A DNA stretch of 64,000 bases from Simmondsia chinensis (lineage: Eukaryota > Streptophyta > Magnoliopsida > Caryophyllales > Simmondsiaceae): assembly GCA_018398585.1 (NCBI GenBank), contig JAGTTD010000005.1, forward strand, positions 38,752,750 through 38,816,749. Reading direction: 5' to 3'. The position numbers and the translations under genes are program-made. The notes beneath the pieces are model-generated. The model had not been told where the DNA came from and did not search any database. It saw only the letters and a list, made by a program, of their open reading frames with translations. Of this stretch, positions 11,024 to 35,580 are shown one piece after another. How positions within the stretch are numbered: the first letter of the stretch is position 1; each line of letters begins with the position of its first letter.

Positions 11024-11583
11024 TGTAGAGTCGGAAATAATCCTAAGCAACAGCTTGGTGCCCCTAAATTTTATAGGCTCCTACATTTTTGGGTTGTAAT
11101 TTTTAAAGTATTAATTTTTAATATTAATAAATTTTATTATTAGAACTTTTAAAATTTGTTATACATAAAGGGTGCCATTTAAAATTTTTGCTTGGAACCC
11201 TGAAAAAATTAGAACCGGCACTGGGTTCATGGACAATATGTTACACGTATATTGATTGGGTTACCTAAGAAATAAGAAGTCTCCTAAAAATCTAACAACT
11301 GGGTCAAATTCGATTGACGTCTTTTAAAACCCCTTTTATAACGCGAACATGACACATTTACCAGCTCCTAACCCTATAATACATAGGGTAAATTATATAT
11401 TAGTACCTCCACATTTAGTGTATTAGTCCAAAAAGTTACCTATATTTAATAAAATAGTCCAAACAACGACATAAAAAAATAAAAACGGGGCTTATTTTGC
11501 ACCCTTATACATCGCTATTTGAATTATTTTATTAAATTTACGTAACTTTTTGAACTAAAATCTTAATACATAAAATCTTTGGG

Positions 11584-11832
11584 TAAAAGCAAGCAACTTT
11601 CCCAGTGCCCAAAGGCCTCCTGCTTAAGCAGGGCCTAGGGGGTGGATGTACGCAACCTTCCCCCTTCAGAATGCTACCCTAAAAAGAGACTGTTTCCGAT
11701 AACCTTCAACATGAGGAGTGCAACACGTGGACTTCCCAGGAGGTCACCCATCTTGGTACTACTCTCGCCCAAGCACGCTTAACTTCGAAGTTTTAATAGG
11801 ATTTAATACTTATATATTGGTACCCTCTTAGG
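11584..11832 (-). mobile_element. 5S rRNA-headed Au SINE, copy 1
   Basis: On the minus strand a 5S rRNA-like head (GAAGTTAAGCGTGCTTGGGC, GAGAGTAGTACCAAGATGGG) runs into the Au body. Perfect 20-bp TSD TAATACATAAAATCTTTGGG lies at 11564-11583 and 11833-11852, outside both parts. Confidence 0.88.
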
Positions 11833-11891
11833 TAATACATAAAATCTTTGGGGGCACTATTATGTAATTTAGCGTAATAAATAGTACTCTA

Positions 11892-12101
11892 TCCTCTTCT
11901 TCTTCTTCTTCTTTTTTTCCTTAAAATTCATTGGTAATTAATTGGTTTATTTGCAGGCACTCAATTACTTCAGGTTGGGTGTCCTCGGAAACAGCCTCCT
12001 TTCCACTCGAAAGGAGTAAGGCTCCGTACATCACCTCTCCCAGACCCTGCTTTCTCCGGGAGCCGTGAAGCACTGGGACTATTGTTATTGTTGTTGTAAC
12101 T
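11892..12101 (+). mobile_element. Au SINE with a non-5S head
   Basis: Au body from GGTTGGGTGTCCTCGGAAAC to TTGTTATTGTTGTTG, preceded by about 80 nt of CT-rich unrelated head. TSD TAATAAATAGTACTCTA at 11875-11891 and 12102-12118 shows that the head moved with the body. Confidence 0.85.
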
Positions 12102-12528
12102 TAATAAATAGTACTCTAGGTGGCTCATGAAACACACGCGCCATGACAGCGCGTGGGGCATGATAAAAAGGAATAAGGATGCCAGGCTGGCGAAATACGA
12201 ACAGAAGCTAACGTCCATGCATGACACGTTTCCCAGAGTACGTATCTTTTTAATTTTACTTTTTTGCATGGGAGGGAGTAAAATTACCAAAAAGTCCTTA
12301 CCAATTGGTTGATTGATCCTTACGAGAAATTGCCACCTTTTTCTCTGCTTTTTATTACTGTAAAAAAAAATTAATTCAAAACACACTGACATTATAAAAT
12401 TAAAAATATTAAAAAAATGGAAAGTAAAAGCATTTGGGTTGATGAAACCGAGTAGATTTGGCCCTAGTATGATTGTATGCGTAGGGTTTATGTATCAGAC
12501 ACCAATATATTAAATTTTATTAAAATTT

Positions 12529-12733
12529 TAAAGTTAAACATGTCTGGATAAGAGTAGTATCAGGATGGGTGACCTTCAGAGAAGTTCTCGTGTTGCTAAC
12601 CCTATAAGATTGGGGGTTCTTGGAAACAGCCTCTCGACAGGATTATACTCTGAAAGGGTAAAGCTGCGTACATCCATCCCCGACCCTGCTTAGGCGAGAA
12701 TCCTTGAGGCAGTGGGTCTGTTGTCGTTGTATG
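12529..12733 (+). mobile_element. 5S rRNA-headed Au SINE, 5'-truncated
   Basis: The head starts within 5S (GTTAAACATGTCTGGATAAG, then AGTAGTATCAGGATGGGTGA) and continues into the Au body, ending GGGTCTGTTGTCGTTG. No clear TSD. Confidence 0.75.
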
Positions 12734-12917
12734 GTAGCCATGTGTATTGAATTTCTCAGAAAACTATTTTTAAAAAAATTTAAGTTATGTGTCAACTTTT
12801 TAATAGTAGGTAAAAAATATTTAATCACTAAAATAAAAAATAGAACTTCCTTGCAAAGATTAACATAACAAATGAGTTAAAACTTATTTAAACGGAGCCC
12901 AAAACTTATATATTTAT

Positions 12918-13248
12918 AGGTTATTTATGCTAAATGTCTCTATATTTTATTTATTATGTTAATTTAATTCTTATACTTTTAATTATGAATTTGGTATTTA
13001 GAGAAAATTTTATGTCAAGTTCTTAATAAAATTTTTAATAGTTCGGCAGCAAATTGAGTTAAATTGAGTGAAAAGATAAATTTATAATAAGTTGTTTGTA
13101 TCTAACATAATTTTACAGTTCAAAATTACGATATTAACTTAACTTAAATTTGATCAAATGACTAAATTAACATATTTTAAATGCAATTAAAAGTATTAGA
13201 ATCAAATTGACATAATAAATAAAGTATATAAATTTTTAACATAAATAA
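12918..13248. mobile_element. MITE family A, copy 1
   Basis: Long inverted ends of the type TTATTTAYGCYAAAGGTCC plus TTAATTCTTGTACTTTTAAT. Nine copies in the window. Non-coding, probably Mutator-like but not proven. Confidence 0.65.
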
Positions 13249-13531
13249 TTATTTATTTATTTATTTGGTAAAAAAAAAGTAGGAGGAAAGTGGGTGATGA
13301 ATGTTTTGAGATGCAAATGTGTGTTTTACGTTGCATGAGACTGCGACACAACACACCCCGAGGAGGCAAAAATAATAGAACCAAATCTGATGCTGCTGCC
13401 CCTACAAAAATTAAAAAATAAAAAAATAAATTTAATATCTCGTTTATCGTGAATTTTTTATTTTTTATTTTTAGTTTTTCAGTAGTTGTTGTCATTGAGA
13501 ATGTTATTATTAAAAAAAAAATGTTTGAATC

Positions 13532-13824
13532 CGTTAGAGTATAAAATCAATTCTAAATATTTATCTTTAGTTTAAGCTTTTAAAAAAGTTAGTTTCTTGT
13601 TATGGTATCAGAACCTTGTGAACAAGAGGTCAGGAGTTTTGAATCCTAATAACCTTCAATTTCAATGTTAACACAATTTAAGTGTAAGGTGTGAGGTGGG
13701 CCTGTGCATTATCCACGCTTCAAGCGCAAACGAGCATGTGCGTTAGAGGGTAATGTTAGAGAATAAAACTGATCATGGGTCTTCATTCGTCAGTTTAACC
13801 TTTTGAAAAAGTTGATTTTTTGAC
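13532..13824 (+). mobile_element. TRIM element, copy 2
   Basis: Left LTR from 13532 (GTTAGAGTATAAAATCAATT). PBS TGGTATCAGAACC at 13602-13614. Right LTR from 13754 (TGTTAGAGAATAAAACTGAT) to TTTTTTGACA at 13824. No coding capacity. Confidence 0.75.
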
Positions 13825-14214
13825 AGAATCTTACAAAAAATATCAAGCTAAGTTGATACAAGTCAAAAATTGGGAAAAATAGAATCCTTCGTAGGTGGGT
13901 TAGAAGAGAAAATACTATTTTATATATCTAAGGAGCTAATTTACCCATTGTCAATTGGTTTTAGAATGGTACAAACTTTGGTATGTAATATAAGTATGTA
14001 GCTAGAGTTTGAATTCAGCTTATTAACGAACCCCACTTCAAACATGACTCAAAATATGATAAATAGGCACACTGACCCATTTTATCATAAACAAATAAAT
14101 TTTAACAAAGTTATTTTAGCATTAGTAATTTTTACACTGTCGATAACATTACCTATATTTGAAGTAATATTTTTAAAACGTTTTATTTATATATTCGATA
14201 ATATTATATCCCTT

Positions 14215-14325
14215 CATCCCTTCAGGTAGCACCATATAAAGGTAAGATTTTATACATCTTACCCTCGACCCTACCTTGGTGGGAGCATCTCTAAGACACC
14301 GGGTTGCTGTTATTATGGTATTCAA
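14215..14325 (+). mobile_element. Degenerate Au-type SINE
   Basis: Body fragment AGGTAGCACC...CCCTCGACCCTACCTTGGTG, GGGAGCATCTC and a GTTGCTGTTATTATGG tail. The 5' part is missing. Confidence 0.6.
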
Positions 14326-14802
14326 TAAAATGTTATAATAAATTATATATAATATTAAATAATTAATATATAAATTTAAACCGTAATGTTATTGTCATTG
14401 CAAAAATGTTAATGTCAAGGCAACATTATAAATATTTGTGACTATTATTCACTACAAGTCTTTTTTTGATAAGTAGTGAGAGAACTCGCGATACAAAAAT
14501 CGATATCTCACAATAGGAGACCCGAGAGACACATACAGTTTGAAAAATGGAAAAATAACATAAAAACACCTGCTAAAATTATCTAAGAAGCAAACAGCTA
14601 AAATGCCAAAACAAAAAAAAATCTGCTTATTTACTATAAGTCATATCGTTAGTAATAATAATTTTTTCTATAACAATTAAAATATTTATTTAACTTATGT
14701 CCTAAAGCATATTTTCAATTTCTTTTAGCTATAGAAATTGAGAAAGAGAATCAGATGCCTAATCCATAACTACTTTTATTTATCATATTAATATTAAGGA
14801 TT

Positions 14803-15147
14803 ATTTACGCCAAATGTCCATGTAATTTGCTCATTGTATCAACTTGATTCTTGTATTTTTAATTGTATCAATGTACTCCCTCTACTTTTTATATTGTGTT
14901 AAAATTTTTAATAATTCAGCAAAAGGTTGGGTTAAATTGTGTCAATGGGTGAATTTATAGTAGATTACTTATATTTTAACATAATTGTAATATTAAAAAT
15001 TTCGTTATTAATTTAACTTTAATTTAATTATAGGACTAAATTGACAAAATATATATAGTAGAAGGACTAAATTAACATAATTAAAAGTATAAAAATTAAA
15101 TTAATATAATAAATAAAATACAGAGACCTTCGGTATAAACAATTCAA
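14803..15147. mobile_element. MITE family A, copy 2
   Basis: ATTATTTACGCCAAATGTCC at the left and the inverted form ACCTTCGGTATAAACAATT at the right. Same internal CTTGTATTTTTAATTGTATC motif as the other copies. Confidence 0.65.
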
Positions 15148-15228
15148 TATTAATTAATGAATATTAAAATTATAATATATAACAAGTGGGTAAAAGTGAG
15201 GGGAAAAAAAAAAAGAGTGAAAAACAGA

Positions 15229-15245
15229 GGGGGGGGGGGGGGGGG
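15229..15245 (+). repeat. Poly(G) tract, 17 bp
   Basis: Uninterrupted G run following a GA-rich stretch. Confidence 0.9.
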
Positions 15246-15409
15246 AAGGTCAAAGTGATAAATACGATGCAATCTAATAAAGGTTCCTAAACATATCTTT
15301 TAGTTATACGATACTCTTTTTATTTTTATTTTTATCTGATACATGATAAATAAGTTAATCATATATTAGATATATAGTTAAATAATATTTTAGTAGATAC
15401 ATTTATTTT

Positions 15410-15720
15410 TGTGATAATCGAGGTTATTTTTCTTTTTATTATATAATTATAATATTAGTTAGTTATTTCCCCTCCTCATCTATAAATAATGGCATTAGGC
15501 TTGTATGAGGGTATAATTTTCAGAATGTTAATCAAACTCTTCCTCTCCCTTACTATTCTCTCCGTCTCTCTCTATTTCTAGATTGATACAGTTTTAGTTG
15601 TATAATTGGTATTAGAGCCTCAATCCTCTAACTGTGCGTGCTAAATTTGATCTGAGAATACTGAAATCGATCCTTGATATTCATCAATGGAGGTCAAAAT
15701 TGATCTATCGAGAGCAACAC
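15410..15720 (+). mobile_element. Copia 5' LTR end, PBS and gag start (remnant)
   Basis: A TATA-like CTATAAATAATGG (about 15480), a CT-rich stretch, then TTGGTATTAGAGCC (15606-15619) matching the tRNA-Met primer site. About 70 nt on, ATGGAGGTC may be the gag start. A MITE follows at once, so the rest is lost. Confidence 0.55.
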
Positions 15721-15756
15721 TCGAGAATATATTGAAAATGTCGCTTTTGTATATAT

Positions 15757-16256
15757 TAGGGCCTCGTTTGGTATACGAAAAGTAGACGAGAGAAGTTTCA
15801 ATTCATGAGAAGTGTGGTTTTTATCTTGTTTATTATGTAGAGAGTAGGTAGGATATAGGAAGTTGTAATTGCTAAGTAAGTTTCAACTGCTTTAAAATGG
15901 GGGAAGTAACTTACCTAGCTCTCCTTAAGTAAGTTTTACATCCTTCATGACTTTTAATACATATGACGATTCTACCCCTTCTAATTTGTGATTATGACAA
16001 GTTTAGTCATACTCCCTCTATCAATGATGCTAGAAGATTGAACATGAGAATAATGGTCATTTTAATTAGATTTCATGGGAAGTGTTGAGTCAACCAAACA
16101 AAACACTAGAATTGAATTCCTAGGAAATTCTATTTCACATATAAGCAACCAAACACTTTTATGCTACTTCCCGGGAAGTTGATAAAGGAAGTGAATTCCT
16201 GGAAAGTACGACTACCTGTAGAAAATCAATTCCTTCGGCAACCAAACGAGGCCTAG
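15757..16256. mobile_element. MITE family D (GGCCTCGTTTGGT ends)
   Basis: GGGCCTCGTTTGGTATAC at the left and ACCAAACGAGGCCTAG at the right form inverted ends. Internal GAATTCCT and GGAAGT motifs recur in relatives at 16262-16574, 18560-18890, 30600-31050 and 56565-57195. Confidence 0.7.
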
Positions 16257-16261
16257 GTCTC

Positions 16262-16574
16262 AATTGGTTGCCACATGCGTTAAATTCTTACTGGAAGTTG
16301 TATTTTATGAAAATTCAATCCCTGTGTCAACTTCTTGGGAAGTATGTAAAACACGTTTGGTTGCCAGAATGGGAAATAGAACTTCCTTGGGAGGATCGTT
16401 AAAAACGAAGGAATTATAACTTACCTAGGAGGAGCTAGGTAATTGAAAATCGCTAAACAATTTCTACTTTTCGCATTCTGCCTACTTTTTGGTAACTAAA
16501 CAAGAGCCAAAATCAATACTTTCCATGATTTTCTACTTCTTGCGTTTACTTCCTGCATACCAAACGATGCCTTA
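16262..16574. mobile_element. MITE family D, second abutting copy
   Basis: Starts TCTCAATTGGTTGCCACATG and ends ATACCAAACGATGCCTTA. Lies 6 bp from the previous copy in the same family style. Confidence 0.5.
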
Positions 16575-16839
16575 GATTGTCATTTCAGTAATTCCATCTA
16601 GTTTAGTCTACATGCTGGATCGACCTTAATAGTTTCAAAGCCCTAAATAAAAATTATAAAAGAGACTTTTCATATATAAGAAATTATAAAAATTCCAATT
16701 ACAATATTCAGTAATATTTAAAATTGATACTTTAAAAATCACAACTATAAAAATTCGGGGCCCCAAGCGATTGTTTAAGTAGCTTGGAGTTATGCTTCGC
16801 CCCATCTACATGTGGTCACTGTGAGATGGGATTTGAGAG

Positions 16840-17480
16840 TTATGATTAAAGATTGTACTTTCTTACATGTCATAGTGGATAAGGTACCTGTTGAGTTCCA
16901 TGATTTTTTCCTTGGGCGGGATTCAATTGTCAGTGCAAGGAAGCGTTTGATAATCAATTCCTTAAGGCGTTTCCCATATTCTTTCATTGGAACCGCCTTC
17001 TTGTGATACATCTACTTACTGCCTAATTCCATTTACACCTTGGATGAGATGGCTAGATAATCAACCCCGGTCATCAAGATTGGAATTAGGAGCCTCTATG
17101 TCTGATCTAGCTCGAATGAAACAGAAGTCCAGTGAGGCCATAAAGAAGGTTATTGACTGATTTAAGTACGCAAGATCAAGGCGCACTGCAGCTTTACTTC
17201 CGACAGAGTATACCATACTGCCCTTGCGTGACCTTGATATAAAGTATAGGAACAAATTCAAGGGAATGCAGTTCGTTAGTCTTCTTCAACTAGCTAAGCG
17301 CACCACCCGGTATGAAGTTTTTTTTGATGATGTAAAGCCTTAAGAAGAACTGTGTACAATACCTATGTCAATGACGTCTTAGAAGAAGAGAATGAACCTC
17401 TTTGTGAAATCGACATAGCTAAGTACTTTAAGGATCCTCCCAAAGTCTATAGCCCATTAGTCAAAAGAAAAAAGGAGATA
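16840..17480 (+). pseudogene. Ty3/gypsy gag fragment, decayed
   Basis: Translation with stops and shifts gives FPYSFIGTAFL, then YIYLLPNSIYTLDEMAR, SMSDLARMKQKSSEAIKKVI and DIKYRNKFKGMQFVSLLQLA. These resemble the plant gypsy capsid pattern (GAAFLWYINLPPNSI..., SMADLARMKQ...). At least three in-frame stops and a frame change are seen. It lies tail-to-tail with the 3' end of the cytokinin dehydrogenase gene. Confidence 0.7.
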
Positions 17481-17702
17481 ACTAAGGCTTGAAAGACTCA
17501 TCAAAACCGAGAGTCACGAAAGTAATCTTTAAACGCGCACAAGCATACCTAATATTTGACTAACTCATCGTAAATCCTTGTTCCAAGTTTGTTTCTCAAA
17601 ATATACGATGACCATAAACACGTACATAGGCAATCAAAATCAGCGATTCGAGTTGATATGATTGATGAAAGCAACAAAGAACGATCTTTTCCTTCGACGA
17701 AA

Positions 17703-17708
17703 TTTATT
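17703..17708 (-). terminator. Possible polyadenylation signal of the CKX gene
   Basis: AATAAA on the minus strand, about 145 nt past the stop codon. A plausible distance, but plant signals are loose. Confidence 0.35.
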
Positions 17709-17849
17709 TACATTGCTTCATAGTTCTTTTAATGAACAAAGTAATAACAATGGACGCAACTAACAACGATGCCATATCGAAAAAGAAACGAAAAATTTGA
17801 AGAAACATATATCATTAAATTGGCATTTTTGATACAATTGATGCAAGTA

Positions 17850-31381
<13,532 letters not shown>

Positions 31382-31487
31382 GATTATTGAATGAGTTTTT
31401 TTTGGGTGTTTTTGAATCCAAGTGTTTGTATGAGAAGTTGCAGTTTGAAGGGAAAAATGAATGGTGGTGGAGGTATGAGGGAGTGGT

Positions 31488-31519
31488 TCTCTCTGTCTCT
31501 TTCTCTCTCTCTCTCTCTC
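31488..31519 (-). repeat. (GA)n tract in CKX 5' leader
   Basis: CT/GA microsatellite with two interruptions, between the TATA box and the start codon. GAGA tracts in plant leaders can bind BBR/BPC factors; that role is inference here. Confidence 0.75.
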
Positions 31520-31547
31520 ACCAGAATCCGGATTTGGGTGTCAGTGG

Positions 31548-31556
31548 ATTTATATA
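31548..31556 (-). promoter_or_regulatory. TATA box of the CKX gene
   Basis: TATATAAAT on the minus strand, in GCTATATAAATCC, about 170 nt upstream of the start codon. Transcription would begin near 31520, making the GA repeat part of the 5' leader. Confidence 0.6.
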
Positions 31557-31594
31557 GCTGTACAGGCTTATTTGACCTGTAACGTTACTATTAA

Positions 31595-31891
31595 AATAAA
31601 ATTATATTAATTTAGTTTTAGTATAATTAAAAATATGTTAATTTATTTATTTAGTTAAATTTAAGTAAATTTAATAATATAATTTTGAACAAAAAATTAT
31701 GTTAGATATAAGTAATTTATTATAAATTTATCTGTTTATTCAATTTAAGCCAACTCCTAGCCGAACAATTAAAAATTTTATTAAAAATATAATATAAAAT
31801 TTTTTCTACAGATTAAATTGTCACATTTTGAATTGTATAAGGACCAAATTGACATAATAGACTAAGTATAGGGACCTTTAGCTTAAATAAC
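31595..31891. mobile_element. MITE family A in the CKX promoter
   Basis: Its left end is about 40 nt upstream of the TATA box. The right arm reads AAGGACCAAATTGACATAAT and ends GACCTTTAGCTTAAATAACC. It may therefore displace the native upstream promoter. Confidence 0.65.
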
Positions 31892-32081
31892 CTAAATTAT
31901 TATTATTAAAATAAAATTGTAATTTAAGGCAATTTTATGTCTGTAACGGACATAATTATTCCGAGAATAATAATATTTGCCCGGTTAAGAACCACTCTCT
32001 TATACAGAAGTACTAGCTTATTTTACCGTGTCAATTAAAAAAAAAAAGCTTATTTTACCTGGGGGCGGGGGGGTTGACCAT

Positions 32082-32604
32082 TTGTCATTTGAGTATCTCG
32101 GTTTTTCAATATATATAATGGAATATTTTTTGAGGTTCGAATATTTTATTAATTAGGTATTCTGTATTGAAATTTGATAAATTTTTGTAGGAATATGACC
32201 AATTTTTGCAAAAAAACTGCTGATAATAACATATAATTATGATAATATATATAAACTATGTCAATATCTTCATAAAATATTCTACAAATTGTGACAAAAT
32301 ATTCATCTAATGCTGATGTTAAGCAACTAAACATTGCCACAATTTTCTGTCATTTTTGGTACTTTTCAGCAAAAAATCATCAAAATCTAATTAAAATACT
32401 AATATATTATCAAAATCATGTTTAATTTTAGTATTTTATAACGAAAATCTATTATTGACAAAAATGTATCTAACTGATAATTTTTTAAATTTTAGGGTGA
32501 TGAATTTGTAAAACTCAAAGTATCCTATTGTATATATTAAAATGTTAGAAAACTTAGGTATAAATGGTCAAATTTCAGATACCTAAGTAATAAAATATAT
32601 AAAA
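32082..32604. mobile_element. MITE family B, copy 3
   Basis: CATTTGTCATTTGAGTATCT at the left and CAGATACCTAAGTAATAAA at the right; the interior resembles the copy at 8918-9466. Confidence 0.6.
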
Positions 32605-33009
32605 TTCAATGAATCCCATTTTTATTATCATAATAAAAATTATTATTATTATAGCAACGATATAATTTACAGTGAATACTGCCATAAATTTTTACACCAT
32701 TAATCTGGCAATAAAATTTTTATTTTGATAATGACATTATCTTTTTATTACTTTTTCTAGTTTGGAAACCTATTGAAGTGTTTACTTATATTTTTATTCC
32801 ATTACTTCTTTAAGATATTATCTTATTATTGCAAAAATTGATCATTAATTAATTTATTTTTAATGGAAAAATAGCCCAGTACTGTTTTATTGAACAATAA
32901 AATGCAAGAAAATTTATTAACAATAATAAATAAAATAAGTTTAGTATTAGTTCGTAACGTTTGGTGTTTAATTTTTTTAATTCATAAACTTTATAATATA
33001 ATATTAAAT

Positions 33010-33357
33010 TATTTACGCCAAAGGTCCCTGCACTTTGCTCATTATATCATTTAGTTCTTGTACTTTTAATTGTGTCAATTTAGTCCGTTAATTTAGTTAT
33101 ATGATCAAATTAAAATTAAATTAATGATATAATTTTTAACCGTACAATCATTTAAATGCAAGTAATCCACTACAAATCCATCCATTGACACAATTTAACC
33201 CAACTTAAAATTTTTATCAAAAACTTAACATAAATTTTACTTTGAGGACTTCATTGACACACTATAAATAGTAGGGGGACTAAATTGACATAATTAAAAG
33301 TACAAGGACTAAATTAACATAATGGGCAAAGTAGAAGGACCTTTGGCATAAATAACC
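33010..33357. mobile_element. MITE family A, well-preserved copy
   Basis: TTATTTACGCCAAAGGTCCC at the left and GGACCTTTGGCATAAATAAC at the right, with long imperfect inverted arms. The clearest copy of the family in the window. Confidence 0.8.
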
Positions 33358-33808
33358 CTATAATATTTTAGCGCAAAAGTTACATGTATTTTACAAAATA
33401 ATCCAAACGACAATGTGAAGTGATGCAATAAAGGCCTCTTACCCAATGCTCCCTCACTAGCAATGTCACTACATTATAGTTCGTGTATAAGATTAGCGTA
33501 CTAATATGCAATTTACCGTAAAAAATAAGGTGCACCTAATACTCCTTAAAATTTTATATATGATAGACAAATCCTTTTTTCATTTATTTTATTAGTAGTA
33601 TTTAAATACACATTGTCGTATTTTGTATTTAATGTTAATGCATGGTTAGTTTTACTATTGTCAGAACATTTACATTATAAAAGATAAAATTATCCTTCTT
33701 TAGTCAAAAAAAAATTGTCAATTAGCCTTTCTTTAAATAGGGATAATTGTCTTTTACAATTTGAATGCTCTTTTAATAGTAAAAATAGCTCTAGCATTAA
33801 AGTCGCCC

Positions 33809-34690
33809 TTTTTTTTGAACGAAGAAAGCCCGAAGGCGCATCACAGCTGAATATCATTAACAAGAATGGACAAAAGCATCGGGTCAGGAAAATCAACCCA
33901 GCGATGGGAACAAACTCCCAAACGATGTGCCATAGCCACTTCATGGGCTGCTCTATTGGCCTTTCTTGTGCACCAAGAAAAGGAAAATATAAGAAAGAAG
34001 AATATAAAATACGAATGTCCTCTACAATAGCAAAAATTTCCCAAAATGGACGAGAGCCCTCTTCTAAGATACTAAAAATCTCATGACAATCCGACTCAAA
34101 GACCAACTGTTGACATCCCAAACGGATAGCAAAGTGGCAAGCGGCTCTCAGTGTAAGACAATCAGCAATTATAGGAGAGGAAGCAAAAGACGGACCACAC
34201 CAGGCTGCAATAAGCTTTCCTGTAGAGTCGCGAACCATAGCAGCCAGGGACGCAGCAACCGACCCATCAGAATAGCCAGCGTCCAAAATGATTTTGTACC
34301 ATTCTGCTCTGGGCCGAGACCATCTAATAGAATGCGGGACAACAGGTGGAGGATCTGGACCAAGGATATTCGGGCTATCCAAGACCGGAACCTCAAGAAG
34401 CGTGCGGTTGGCCACCCACATCGGGTCATCATCCACACCTTCATACAAAAATCTGCACCGGGATTTCCAAATTCACCAACAAATAAAAATAACTTTCACA
34501 AACAAAGGATCATAAACATCAAACGAGGAAATAAATTCCTCCCACCAAAAAGGGAAACCACGAAACCCCTCTGCGGTTGGTCTAAATCCCACACCAGAGG
34601 CAAGCCAAACCGACCTAGCAAAAGGACAAAGAAAGACGATATGGTCCGATAACATATTAGTATTTTGGGGTTTGGTAGACACTGTTTAAA
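33809..34690 (-). pseudogene. LINE (L1-type) 3' fragment with RNase H domain
   Basis: Frame 1 (34682-34473) reads SDHIVFLCPFARSVWLASGV and FPFWWEEFISSF, like the zinc-binding region after a LINE reverse transcriptase. Frame 2 (34448 on) gives WYKIILDAGYSDGSVAASLA, MVRDSTGKLIAAWCG and LVFESDCHEI, the RVT_3-type RNase H fold with its Asp and Glu residues. The final strand shifts frame near 34030 (CTRKANRAAHEVAMAHRLG). The minus strand ends in an A run at 33810-33817. It is 5'-truncated and frameshifted, so dead. The long plus-strand frame over 34083-34652 is antisense shadow. Confidence 0.8.
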
Positions 34691-34849
34691 CTATTTTATT
34701 AATTATGCATAACTTTTAGACTAAAATATTATTTTACAAAGTTTATGGATTAAAGTTTAATATACCAAATCTCATAGTACTATGTTAATTTACCCTTTAT
34801 AATTTATAATTTATATTTTTTATTTAGTTTTGATAGGTTATTGATGTAG

Positions 34850-35580
34850 TACGTAGATGGAAACTAGGGAATAGGAAGGTTCAACAGCCTTCCCTTAATT
34901 CTTATTATAAAAATAATAACAAACAAGAGGAAAATAGTTTAACCTAATTATCACACTCCAAGAATAGAGGAAAAAACACATAAAATAGATAAATTCTCTA
35001 AACAATTGAATGTTGGGTGGAGGCTTCAGTTCCGCTCTCTTTGCTCCTGTTCGCCTTCTGGTTTTTCTGCTGCTAGGGCCCCTGTGTGTGTGTTTATTCT
35101 GTGTGCGTTGTCCCCATGTCTTGTCTGGTCCTGTTCTCGGTGGATGTTGTGTCGTGTTTTGAGGGGAGCTTTTGTTTCTGTTTTCTTGTTTTGTGCCTTT
35201 TGTTTCTGGTCCCTGTGCTGTTGCGGTCGGACTCGGGGCTCACCTAGCGAGTGGCCTGCTTGTGTTCACGATTTTGTCACAAATTAACGAAAAACTAAGC
35301 CCTAGACTTCCTCTGGTTTAAATAGAGGAGCTAATTCAATTAAACTAAAAAAGTTAAACATTAAAAGATAAATACAAAAACAACTGCTATAATAATCTAA
35401 TAACTAATAATTACCTCTTAATCTAATATAAACTAAAGTCTCCAAATTAATGTTAACTTTCTCAATCCGGTTCACTCTTTCACGTCTTTCCCCTCTATTC
35501 GCGTCTCTCTTCCATCCCGCCAAATAACCCGTCTTGCCAAAAACTCGATCTGCCAAGATATGGGTTGCATGAGTCTTAGT
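34850..35580 (-). mobile_element. LTR-like repeat (family TGATGCA), copy A, split by a LINE tail
   Basis: Closely resembles 39562-39970 (GTAGATGGAAACTAGGGAAT, CACTCCAAGAATAGAGGAAA, CCTAGACTTCCTCTGGTTTA). The match is broken at 35009-35290 by unrelated LINE sequence. A solo LTR is likely. Confidence 0.55.
35009..35290 (+). mobile_element. LINE 3' tail inserted in LTR copy A
   Basis: TG-rich sequence ending CACCTAGCGAGTGGCCTG, TGTTCACGATTTTGTCACAA. The same 3' end occurs at 44700-44776 and, inverted, at 57950-58030. Confidence 0.6.

Noticed and set aside
34083..34652. 189-codon plus-strand frame as a gene
   Set aside because: It is the antisense shadow of the LINE zinc-binding/RNase H region, which has recognisable motifs on the minus strand.
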